Positions 1-6,300 of a stretch of 64,000 nt of DNA are shown here, one piece after another. A model generated the notes under the pieces. It was not told the DNA's origin, did not search any database, and worked only from the letters and a program-made list of their open reading frames with translations. The stretch comes from Streptomyces tibetensis. GTDB lineage: Bacteria > Actinomycetota > Actinomycetes > Streptomycetales > Streptomycetaceae. Numbering within the stretch: position 1 is the stretch's first letter; each line of letters starts with the position of its first letter. The position numbers were made by a program, and so were the translations under genes. Where the stretch lies: assembly GCF_007655005.1 (NCBI RefSeq), contig NZ_SZVW01000001.1:1-64000 (forward strand), read 5' to 3'.

Positions 1-691
1 GGGGCGCGGGGGCCGGGGGCGCCGCGGGTGCGGGGGCCTGAGGGGCCGCGGGTGTGGGGGCGGGCGCGGGTTCCGGAGTGCCGGGGACACCGAACGCGGG
101 CGGGGCGAAGCCCGGCGCGGCGCCGGCCTGCGGCTGCTGCGGGGCCGGCGCCGGCGTCTCCTCCTCGGCGACCTCGCCGCCGAAGTTCTTCAGCAGCGCG
201 TCCAGACCTCCGTCGAAGCCCTGCCCGACGGCGGCGAACCGCCAGACGTCCTTCAGGTAGAAGTCGCCCAGCATCACGGCCCGTTCGGTGGAGAACTCCG
301 AGCCGTTGAAGGCGTAGCGCGCCACCTCCTCGCCGCCCGCGACGATACGGATGTACCCGGAGGCGATCTGCGACATCTGGCCGGCGCCGTCGATCGTGGC
401 CGTGAAGGACAGCTTCTGGATCTGCGACGGGATCCGGTCGAGCGTCACCCGGAAGGACTCGGTGTCGCCCGCTTGGGCGCCCAGGAGCTGAATGGACTCC
501 TCGGGGGATTTCGGCTGGTTGAAGAAGACGAAGTACCGGTCGTCCGAGAGCCGTTCGTCGGCGTCGAGGCCGAAGCAGCTGATGTCGAAGCTCAGTCCGG
601 GCCCGGCGATCTGTACACCTACGTACAGATCCGTACCCGCGGTGAGGTCACTGATCCTGGCCTTGTGGCCGCGTTGGAATTCCCTGGCCAT
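1..691 (-). CDS. TerD-family (tellurium-resistance type) protein, 3' end outside window
   Basis: The reading frame starts at ATG 691 and runs off the left edge, so about 230 codons are visible. The N-terminal ~190 residues have the TerD/CABP look: a start MAREFQRGHKARISDL, an acidic patch DADERLSDDRYFVFFNQP, and the stretch FSTERAVMLGDFYLKDVWRFAAVGQGF near the end of the domain, quoted here only in part by position (roughly residues 125-155). TerD domains bind calcium through acidic loops and in Streptomyces occur in multigene ter families linked to stress and cell-surface functions. After the domain comes a Pro/Ala-rich linker (APAP, QPQAG, PAF repeats), typical of the longer TerD proteins that carry a second C-terminal module. 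That second module is not visible. Family assignment is firm; the individual role is not known. Confidence 0.85.
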   Translation of the reverse strand, partial: MAREFQRGHKARISDLTAGTDLYVGVQIAGPGLSFDISCFGLDADERLSDDRYFVFFNQPKSPEESIQLLGAQAGDTESFRVTLDRIPSQIQKLSFTATIDGAGQMSQIASGYIRIVAGGEEVARYAFNGSEFSTERAVMLGDFYLKDVWRFAAVGQGFDGGLDALLKNFGGEVAEEETPAPAPQQPQAGAAPGFAPPAFGVPGTPEPAPAPTPAAPQAPAPAAPPAPAP

Positions 692-833
692 GCGTAACGA
701 CCGTCCCCCATCCAGAACGTAAGTGCGTCGCGCCAGGCTAACGGCAAACTCGGACACCGGACGAGGTCGGTACAGAGCCGGTACACAACGCCCGCTCGGC
801 CGTATCGGCTGTTCGCTCGCGGAAAGCGGTCGG

Positions 834-1442
834 TCACCCCGTGGGGCTGTCGCCCCTTGTGCCGAATACATGGGGCAACCGCTCGGCGGCGACCACACCT
901 TCGAGGTACCCCCGGGCCCGTTCCGTGCGCGGATAGGCCTTCAGGAGTTCCCAGAAGCGTGGTCCGTGTCCTGGGACGAGCAGATGCGCGAGTTCGTGGA
1001 CGAGGACGTAGTCGACGACGTACTCGGGCATGCCCTGGAGGCGGTGCGAGAGGCGGATGCTGCCCTCAGCGGGGGTGCAGGAACCCCAGCGTGTGTTCTG
1101 GTTGGTCACCCAGCGCACCGACGCGGGCCGGGCGCGCCCCTCGAAGTACTGGTCCGAAAGACGCCGGGCCCGCTCGGTCAGCTCTGCGTCGCCGAGGGCC
1201 CGCTTGCTCTCCTGGGCGGCCAGCTTGTCGAGCATGACGGTCACCCAGCGCTGTTCCTCCGCCTCGGACATCCGGGCGGGGATGAGCACCACGGTGCGAT
1301 CGCCCTCGCGGTACGCGGAGACCGTTCGGCGTCGGCGAGCGCTCCTGCGGACCTCGATCGCGCTCGCCCTTGAGCCGCTCGGCGGCTGGCTCGTCGTGCT
1401 GCGCTGTGCGGTTCCGGCGCGGTGCAGTGGGTCGGCGGGCAC
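834..1442 (-). CDS. YgjP-type (DUF45, M48-like) zinc metallopeptidase
   Basis: A 202-residue protein starting at GTG 1442. The C-terminal half has the YgjP/DUF45 signature: TRWGSCTPAEGSIRLSHRL, then the zinc-binding helix VHELAHLLVPGHGPRFWELL, in which HELAH supplies two His ligands and the Glu and the later His (GHGPRFW) completes the site. The first ~35 residues are basic and low in complexity, so the true start could be further in. Proteins of this family are predicted cytoplasmic metalloproteases whose substrates are unknown. It follows the TerD gene's promoter region on the same strand and diverges from the ThiF-like gene. Confidence 0.85.
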   Translation of the reverse strand: MPADPLHRAGTAQRSTTSQPPSGSRASAIEVRRSARRRRTVSAYREGDRTVVLIPARMSEAEEQRWVTVMLDKLAAQESKRALGDAELTERARRLSDQYFEGRARPASVRWVTNQNTRWGSCTPAEGSIRLSHRLQGMPEYVVDYVLVHELAHLLVPGHGPRFWELLKAYPRTERARGYLEGVVAAERLPHVFGTRGDSPTG

Positions 1443-1800
1443 GCCCCGACGTTACCCGCTGCACACAGGGAAGTCCCGACTCCGGGACGCTTCCGTGCCG
1501 CCGCTCCCACCGGCCGCCGGACGGGTACGACCCGGTTGCCGGATTTGTACGACACGGTCGCCGGGTTCGTATGACACGGTCGCCGGGTTGGTAAGGCTCG
1601 CCGCTGACAGCAGGACACGATTGTCGGACCAGTACGACTAATACCTATGCCTGTGGACAACTTTCAGCGGGCCGCTGCGCGGTTGGGCATGCTGGATCTC
1701 GTCGGCGAGCAACGGCGAGGCCGGTCCGGGACCAGGGACCGTGTCCGCGCTCGGGGCCGTCGGCGTACGGGGACGATCTACGGCATACGGGGGCCTGTCT
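1443..1800. other. Divergent intergenic region with 22-bp tandem repeats
   Basis: This 358-bp stretch separates the minus-strand metalloprotease from the plus-strand ThiF-like gene. It holds three degenerate 22-bp tandem units at 1526-1591 (listed separately). I see no convincing sigma-HrdB promoter. The plus-strand frame stays open from 1741, so part of it could be coding if the ThiF-like gene starts upstream of 1801. Confidence 0.4.
1526..1591. repeat. Three 22-bp degenerate tandem repeats
   Basis: Units begin at 1526, 1548 and 1570, each of the form TAYGACMCGGTYGCCGGRTT followed by two bases. A decayed fourth unit follows at 1592. They lie between divergent genes. Confidence 0.7.
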
Positions 1801-3018
1801 ATGCATCCGATGGTGAAACCCGCACTCAGGCGCGGCTGGCGCGACCTCAACACCGTGCAGTTCGGGATGACACCGGCGCACGCGATGACGCTCGGCCCGA
1901 TGGACCTGGCGACGGGCAGCTTCCTCGACCTGCTGAACGGCACGCGGGGGCTGGAGCTGCTCCGCGAGGAGGGACGCCGCATGGACCTGCCCGACGGCCA
2001 TGTCGACAAGCTGGTGCGGGGGCTGGCACGGGCCGGACTGCTGGACGACGCCCGCGGCGGCGGGCCGTCCGCAGACGCGCTGCGGAAGAAGAAAGAGGTC
2101 CTCGACCGGCTGAGCCCCGACCTGGCCTCCCTCTCCCTGACGACACCGTCCCCCGGCGACGCGATCGGGCAGCTGGCCGCGCGGCGCTCGCAGCGCGTGC
2201 AGGTGCGGGGCGCGGGCCGGGTGGGTGCCGTGCTGGCCTCGCTCCTGGCAGGGGCCGGCGTGGGTGGGGTGGACGTGGTCGACGGCGGCCGTGTGGAGCC
2301 GTGGGACGTCGCGCCGGGCGGGCTGCCCCCGGATGCCGTCGGCGACCGCAGGGACGAATCGGCCCGCCGTGCCGTGCGCCGGGCGGCCCCCGACCGGCCG
2401 CCGCGCCGCGCGGCGGGTCGGGCCTCCCCGGAGGACGGCGACCCGGGATTCTCGCTGGTGATCCTCGCCCCGCGGGACGATGTCGCCGTGCACGCGCCCG
2501 ACCCGGCCGCCGCAGAGCCGCTGATGACCTCCGGGACACCGCATCTGTACGCCGGTGTCGTGGAGGGCACCGGCGTGGTCGGTCCTCTCGTCCTGCCCGG
2601 CGAGACCGGATGCGCGGGATGCCTGCACGAAGACCGTGCCGACCGGGACCCCACCTGGCCGCGTCTGGTCGCCCAGTGGCGCTCCGGCAAGCAGCGGCAG
2701 GTGCCGCCGCCCTGCGACCTGACACTGGCCACGGCCGTGGCCGGACTCGCGGCCGCCCACGCACTCGCTTTCCTCGACGGCCGGGCCCCCTCCAGCGCCG
2801 GGGCACGCTGGGAGTGCTCCGTCCCTGATCTCCACTGGCGTACGCGGCCGGTCCGGGCGCATCCGACGTGCCCGTGCGCTGCGGCGAAGAGAGGAAAAGG
2901 GGAGCACCTCTCGGAGGACGGCGAGTCACACGAGACAATGGCTGTGCAACGGCCGTCGGAGCAGTGCCGTGAGGCAGAGGCGGAGCGGCCGGCTGGGACT
3001 TGGAGGGCGCATGTCTGA
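1801..3018 (+). CDS. ThiF/E1-like adenylyltransferase-fold protein
   Basis: A 405-residue protein from ATG 1801 (MHPMVKPALRRGWRDL); the frame is open from GTG 1741, so a longer form is possible. Residues 1-110 resemble the peptide-recognition N-terminus seen before the ThiF fold in cyclodehydratase-type proteins. A Rossmann segment follows (VRGAGRVGAVLASLLAGAGV, then a VDVVDGGRVEP acidic strand end), as in E1/ThiF enzymes. The later CAGCLHEDRADRD is like the substrate/Zn region of this superfamily. The classical E1 catalytic Arg/Cys set is not obvious, so catalysis is uncertain. Its stop overlaps the start of the ABC1-kinase gene by 8 bp, implying co-translation. It could be a leader-peptide-binding E1-like protein, but no precursor peptide or YcaO gene is visible here. 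Confidence 0.75.
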   Translation: MHPMVKPALRRGWRDLNTVQFGMTPAHAMTLGPMDLATGSFLDLLNGTRGLELLREEGRRMDLPDGHVDKLVRGLARAGLLDDARGGGPSADALRKKKEVLDRLSPDLASLSLTTPSPGDAIGQLAARRSQRVQVRGAGRVGAVLASLLAGAGVGGVDVVDGGRVEPWDVAPGGLPPDAVGDRRDESARRAVRRAAPDRPPRRAAGRASPEDGDPGFSLVILAPRDDVAVHAPDPAAAEPLMTSGTPHLYAGVVEGTGVVGPLVLPGETGCAGCLHEDRADRDPTWPRLVAQWRSGKQRQVPPPCDLTLATAVAGLAAAHALAFLDGRAPSSAGARWECSVPDLHWRTRPVRAHPTCPCAAAKRGKGEHLSEDGESHETMAVQRPSEQCREAEAERPAGTWRAHV

Positions 3019-4381
3019 TCTTCCCCGGAAGGCGGTTACCCGGACCGCCAAGCTCGCCGCGCTCCCGCTCGGCATCGCCGGGCGGGCGACCTGGGGATTC
3101 GGCAAGCGGATCGTCGGTGAATCCGCCGAGCTCGTCGGTCGCGAACTTCAACAGCGCACGGCGGACCAGCTGTTCAAGGTGCTTGGTGAGCTGAAGGGCG
3201 GCGCGATGAAGTTCGGGCAGGCCCTGTCCGTCTTCGAGTCCGCTCTGCCCGAGGAGGTGGCCGGCCCCTACCGGGCCGCGCTGACCAAGCTCCAGGAGGC
3301 GGCGCCGCCCATGCCGACCCGGACCGTGCACGCGGTGCTCGAGGAGCGGCTCGGCGAGGGCTGGCACGAGCTGTTCCTGGAGTTCGAGGACAAGCCCGCC
3401 GCGGCGGCCTCGATCGGCCAGGTCCACCGAGGGGTGTGGCACGACGGCCGCGAGGTGGCCGTCAAGGTGCAGTACCCGGGCGCCGGCGAGGCCCTGCTGT
3501 CGGACCTGAACCAGCTGAGCCGCTTCTCCCGCCTGCTCGGCCCGCTGATTCCCGGCATGGACATCAAGCCCCTGATCACAGAACTGAAGGACCGCGTTTC
3601 GGAGGAGCTGGACTACGGTCTGGAAGCCCAGGCCCAGCAGGCCCACGCGGAGGAGTTCACGGACGACCCGGACGTGGTCGTGCCGCAGGTGGTGCACCAG
3701 TCCGACCAGGTCCTGGTCACCGAGTGGATGGACGGCATCCCGCTGTCGGAGATCATCTCGGACGGCACCCAGGAACAGCGCGACCGCGCCGGTCAGCTTC
3801 TGGCCCGCTTCCTGTTTTCCGGCCCCGCCCGCACGGGCCTGCTGCACGCCGACCCCCACCCGGGCAACTTCCGGCTCCTGCCCGGCGGCCCGGAAGGGGA
3901 GGACGACTGGCGCCTGGGCGTGCTGGACTTCGGCACGGTCGACCGGCTCCCGGGGGGCCTGCCGGTCACCATCGGCGAGTCCCTGCGGATGACCCTCGAC
4001 GGTGAGGCCGAGGCGGTCTACGAGCTTCTCTGCGCCGAAGGATTCGTCAAGGAGACCATAGAGCTGGACCCGGACGCCGTCATGGACTACCTGCTGCCGA
4101 TCATCGAGCCGGCCCAGGTCGAGGAGTTCAGCTTCACCCGGGGCTGGATGCGCAGCCAGGCGGCACGGGTCGCCGACCCCCGTTCCCCGGCCTACCAGCT
4201 CGGCAAGCAGCTCAACCTGCCCCCGTCCTATCTGCTGATCCACCGGGTGACGCTGAGCACGATCGGCGTGCTGTGCCAGCTGGGGGCGACGGTGCGGCTG
4301 CGCGAGGAGTTGGAGGAGTGGCTGCCGGGGTTCGTCCCGGAGGATCCGGCGGACGGCGAGGAGGCGGTGGCGCAGGCCTGA
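3011..4381 (+). CDS. ABC1/AarF/UbiB-family atypical protein kinase-like ATPase
   Basis: A 456-residue protein; ATG 3011 is chosen because GGAGG lies 4 bases upstream. It carries the family's marks in order: the KxGQ loop (GGAMKFGQALSVFESALP, about residue 60), the Ala-rich loop AAASIGQVHRG, the ATP-binding Lys in EVAVKVQYPG, the catalytic loop LLHADPHPGNF, and the metal-binding GVLDFGTVDRLPGG. UbiB-like proteins bind ATP and support isoprenoid-quinone or membrane-lipid metabolism. Streptomyces uses menaquinone, so a direct role in ubiquinone synthesis is not implied. It overlaps the ThiF-like gene by 8 bp. It ends 16 bp before a convergent small gene. Confidence 0.9.
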   Translation: MSDLPRKAVTRTAKLAALPLGIAGRATWGFGKRIVGESAELVGRELQQRTADQLFKVLGELKGGAMKFGQALSVFESALPEEVAGPYRAALTKLQEAAPPMPTRTVHAVLEERLGEGWHELFLEFEDKPAAAASIGQVHRGVWHDGREVAVKVQYPGAGEALLSDLNQLSRFSRLLGPLIPGMDIKPLITELKDRVSEELDYGLEAQAQQAHAEEFTDDPDVVVPQVVHQSDQVLVTEWMDGIPLSEIISDGTQEQRDRAGQLLARFLFSGPARTGLLHADPHPGNFRLLPGGPEGEDDWRLGVLDFGTVDRLPGGLPVTIGESLRMTLDGEAEAVYELLCAEGFVKETIELDPDAVMDYLLPIIEPAQVEEFSFTRGWMRSQAARVADPRSPAYQLGKQLNLPPSYLLIHRVTLSTIGVLCQLGATVRLREELEEWLPGFVPEDPADGEEAVAQA

Positions 4382-4397
4382 GTGCCAACCGCGCCCT

Positions 4398-4616
4398 TCA
4401 CCACCAGGCCGAGTCCAGACGCCCCTCGATGGACCTGAGGTTCTCCCGGGAGCAGGCCTCGCAGTAGCGGCGAAGGGCGCCGTCCTCCACGGAGTACGTC
4501 CAGGTGAGGGGTGGGCCTTCGGTCAGGACTTCGGCCGATGTGCCGCAGCGTGCGCAGGCGAAGCGTCGCGGTTCCGCGGCGGGACCGCCGTCACTGCCTC
4601 CTGGAGGACTCGTCAC
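4398..4616 (-). CDS. Small zinc-ribbon protein
   Basis: A 72-residue protein from GTG 4616. It holds two CxxC pairs, FACARCGTS and RRYCEACSREN, which would form a single zinc ribbon, with WTYSVEDG between them. The frame is open for 64 codons further upstream, but that part is repetitive and Cys/Pro-rich, so GTG 4616 is preferred. The sequence is compatible with a conserved Streptomyces miniprotein of unknown function. It is convergent with the ABC1-kinase gene. Confidence 0.7.
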   Translation of the reverse strand: MTSPPGGSDGGPAAEPRRFACARCGTSAEVLTEGPPLTWTYSVEDGALRRYCEACSRENLRSIEGRLDSAWW

Positions 4617-4757
4617 CCGGCGACGATATCTCCGCACCCGGCAATGCGGCAGGCACAACGCCCGGGGCCACACCACCTGGGCTTGATGGGCGCCGAGCCC
4701 CCGGGCTCGGTCCGCGCACCACTCCGGCCCGGCGCACACCTCACCTCGGCCCGGCGG

Positions 4758-4823
4758 GCACCACGCGCAGGCCAGGCAGGCACCACGCGCAGGCCAGGCA
4801 GGCACCACGCGCAGACCAGGCAG
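4758..4823. repeat. Three 22-bp tandem repeats
   Basis: Units start at 4758, 4780 and 4802 with the sequence GCACCACGCGCAGGCCAGGC plus AG; the third has one change (GCAGACC). This near-perfect identity suggests recent slippage expansion. Confidence 0.85.
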
Positions 4824-4858
4824 GCGCCGGGCGTGCGCTCTGGCAGGCGGTCAACGCG

Positions 4859-4899
4859 CCGCGGGGGCCGGCCCGTTCGATACGGATCGGCCCCCGCGG
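4859..4899 (-). terminator. Hairpin downstream of the small basic gene
   Basis: CCGCGGGGGCCG at 4859-4870 pairs perfectly with CGGCCCCCGCGG at 4888-4899 around a 17-base loop. It lies 63 bp past the stop of the minus-strand gene ending at 4963. There is no T-run, which is usual for Streptomyces terminators. Confidence 0.55.
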
Positions 4900-4962
4900 T
4901 GAGAGGTCGGCGGTGGCAGCCCGGCCGTATCGGCCGGAGAGCCCCGCTTCAGGTGCAGCGGA

Positions 4963-5286
4963 TTACTGCATGACCGCCATGGCGAGCGCCCGGCGGGCAC
5001 GCAGTGAGGCGCGCTCCGCCCTGCGCTGCATCCGGCGGGCGGATGCCAGGCGCACGGCCAGGCGATCCCGCTCCGCCTCTTGCAGTCGCTCGCGCATATG
5101 CACGCGAGCCATGGCTTCTGGGATGAGTTGCATCTCTCGGGTCCTGTTCTGACGCGAGTCCTTCGCGCCGTTGATGAGAAAGTCTTGGGTCGCCGAGCCG
5201 GCGGGCTCGTCAGTGGACGGCTTCATCGGGGCCTGCTTCTGGGGGTCGTGCGTGAAGGGATGGTCGATCGTTCCTACGGTGTTCAT
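4963..5286 (-). CDS. Small basic protein translationally coupled to wblC
   Basis: The frame opens at ATG 5286, whose first base overlaps the wblC stop in an ATGA arrangement, giving 107 residues. The C-terminal part from the internal ATG 5133 (MQLIPEAMARVHMRERLQ) is a dense Arg/Ala/Glu helix with RRMQRRAERASLRARR near the end. This part resembles a conserved Streptomyces miniprotein, and translation may start there, giving 56 residues, with AGGA 9 bases upstream. Function is unknown. The basic, helical, coiled-coil-like composition would suit nucleic-acid or ribosome association, but that is inference. The stop is TAA. Confidence 0.65.
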   Translation of the reverse strand: MNTVGTIDHPFTHDPQKQAPMKPSTDEPAGSATQDFLINGAKDSRQNRTREMQLIPEAMARVHMRERLQEAERDRLAVRLASARRMQRRAERASLRARRALAMAVMQ

Positions 5287-5642
5287 GCCGTGACCGGGTT
5301 CTTGCGCGGGCGGCCACGCGGCCGCTTCCGGGCGACGACAACACCCTGGACGAACAGCTCGCCACCCCAGACGCCCCAGGGCTCACGCCGCTCCTTGGCG
5401 CCGGCGAGGCAGGCCTCGACGAGCGGGCAGGTGCGGCAGAGGGACTTGGCGTACTCGACGTCCGCGGGCGACTCGGCGAAGAAGACCTCCGGGTCGTAGG
5501 AACGGCACGGGACGGGTACGCCGAGGTTCTCGATGGCGTCGTCGAGCGCGGTGAGCGGGGTCAAGGCGGGGTCCTCCGTGGAGCCGGGCTTGGGGATCGT
5601 GTCGGAAGGCGGTACGGACGGGGCGTGCGCTTCGAGTTGCAC
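5283..5642 (-). CDS. wblC: WhiB-family antibiotic-stress regulator WblC (WhiB7)
   Basis: A 119-residue WhiB-like Fe-S regulator starting at GTG 5642. The four cluster cysteines are in VPCRSYDP, then CRTCPLVEAC (CxxCxxxxxC). The WhiB turn follows (EPWGVWGGELF). The C-terminal AT-hook RKRPRGRPRKNP is diagnostic of the WhiB7/WblC branch. WhiB7/WblC binds the principal sigma factor region 4 and an AT-rich element just upstream of the -35, and activates intrinsic resistance genes when antibiotics block the ribosome. It also activates its own gene. Its leader here (5643-6241) holds an upstream ORF and an intrinsic terminator, listed separately. The stop codon overlaps the next gene's ATG. Confidence 0.95.
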   Translation of the reverse strand: MQLEAHAPSVPPSDTIPKPGSTEDPALTPLTALDDAIENLGVPVPCRSYDPEVFFAESPADVEYAKSLCRTCPLVEACLAGAKERREPWGVWGGELFVQGVVVARKRPRGRPRKNPVTA

Positions 5643-5748
5643 GGTTCGGCTTCCTCGTCAGGTCGTTCCGGCCTGTTGGCCGGGGGGTGGTGGTACCGGG
5701 TTCTTTTCTTGTCCCGAGGCTCCTTCGGTCTGTCATCCCTGTTCAGGG

Positions 5749-5791
5749 ACAAACAGAAGGGCCGCGGATCCCGGATGGGGTTCCGCGGCCC
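5749..5791 (-). terminator. Intrinsic terminator (attenuator) in the wblC leader
   Basis: On the minus strand a 10-bp perfect stem, GGGCCGCGGA paired with TCCGCGGCCC around a 13-base loop, is followed directly by TTCTGTTTGT. It lies between the end of the upstream ORF (5816) and the wblC start (5642). This is the position expected for the conditional attenuator described for whiB7/wblC genes. Confidence 0.85.
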
Positions 5792-5803
5792 TGAAGGCGC
5801 CGG

Positions 5804-5820
5804 CCTGATCGGCGATCAGG
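5804..5820 (-). promoter_or_regulatory. Hairpin containing the wblC upstream ORF stop codon
   Basis: CCTGATC-GCC-GATCAGG on the minus strand is a perfect 7-bp stem with a 3-base loop. The TGA stop of the upstream ORF lies in one arm, 13 bp before the terminator stem, so a terminating ribosome would keep it open. Confidence 0.6.
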
Positions 5821-6136
5821 CTGGATCACTCCAGGGTTCTGGCCCACGGAAGGCCCACATCTGGTGGTGCTGCGTCGTCTGCTTCCGGAATCCGGCACCG
5901 GTCGCCGTAAAGGCATAGGCCTGTGCCTGTGCCGTTACTGCCGCTTCCAGTGCCTTGGTCGGTCGCTCATTGCGCTCACGGACAGGAAGGCCCGCGGGAG
6001 CAACGGAGGAGGACGCCGGGAGGGCGGCACGAATGCCGGACAGACCGGTGCCCAGGTTCGAAACGCCGAGCATGCACACGGAGACGGCCGAGCGATCGGT
6101 CATTTTCACGATGCTGACGGTGTTGATGCTGATCAC
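5816..6136 (-). CDS. wblC leader upstream ORF (candidate attenuation uORF)
   Basis: A 106-codon frame begins at GTG 6136 behind a very strong ribosome site (GAGAGGAGG with 8 bases to the start) and ends at TGA 5816, just before the hairpin and terminator. The product begins MISINTVSIVKMTDRSAVSV and has no recognised domain. Internal ATG codons (M12 and others) could also be used. whiB7-type genes are known to carry a uORF in the leader; slowed translation by ribosome-targeting drugs is thought to favour an antiterminated RNA. The length here is long for a leader peptide, so it may be partly coding and partly regulatory. Its start about 105 bases from the predicted +1 supports translation from the wblC transcript. 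Confidence 0.6.
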   Translation of the reverse strand: MISINTVSIVKMTDRSAVSVCMLGVSNLGTGLSGIRAALPASSSVAPAGLPVRERNERPTKALEAAVTAQAQAYAFTATGAGFRKQTTQHHQMWAFRGPEPWSDPA

Positions 6137-6247
6137 TGGGCTCGCCTCCTCTCGGCGTCTTGGGGGACCGGGTGAACCAGTCCGACGGATATGCAAGTAC
6201 AGCACGAAATCAGGGCCTCCGAGAAGGCCGCTGCTCTCGTGCCTTAG

Positions 6248-6288
6248 AACCTATGGGGATTGCTGGGGCATGCGCAAACTATTTTTTC
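6248..6288 (-). promoter_or_regulatory. wblC promoter with WblC/WhiB7-type AT-rich element
   Basis: Reading the minus strand: an AT-rich block GAAAAAAT (6288-6281), then TTGCGC as -35 (6277-6272), an 18-bp spacer, and TAGGTT as -10 (6253-6248). An A/T block directly upstream of a sub-optimal -35 is the recognised WhiB7-dependent arrangement. It predicts a start near 6241 and a ~600-nt leader. Confidence 0.75.
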
Positions 6289-6300
6289 GACGAGTTCGTG

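Larger units (their letters stand above)
4617..4962. other. Intergenic region with tandem repeats and a long hairpin
   Basis: No gene is supported in this 346-bp stretch. It contains three 22-bp tandem repeats (4758-4823) and a 12-bp perfect-stem hairpin (4859-4899) that probably terminates the wblC transcription unit on the minus strand. Longer frames through here are repeat-encoded Arg/Pro/His sequence and look like shadows. Confidence 0.5.

Noticed and set aside
1847..4243. 798-codon minus-strand frame across ThiF-like and ABC1 genes
   Set aside because: It spans two genes with clear plus-strand motifs and is Arg/Pro-rich in its second half.
5643..6300. Treating the whole region before wblC as a protein gene only
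   Set aside because: The promoter, strong ribosome site, stop-codon hairpin and terminator show it is a regulatory leader, even if the ORF is translated.
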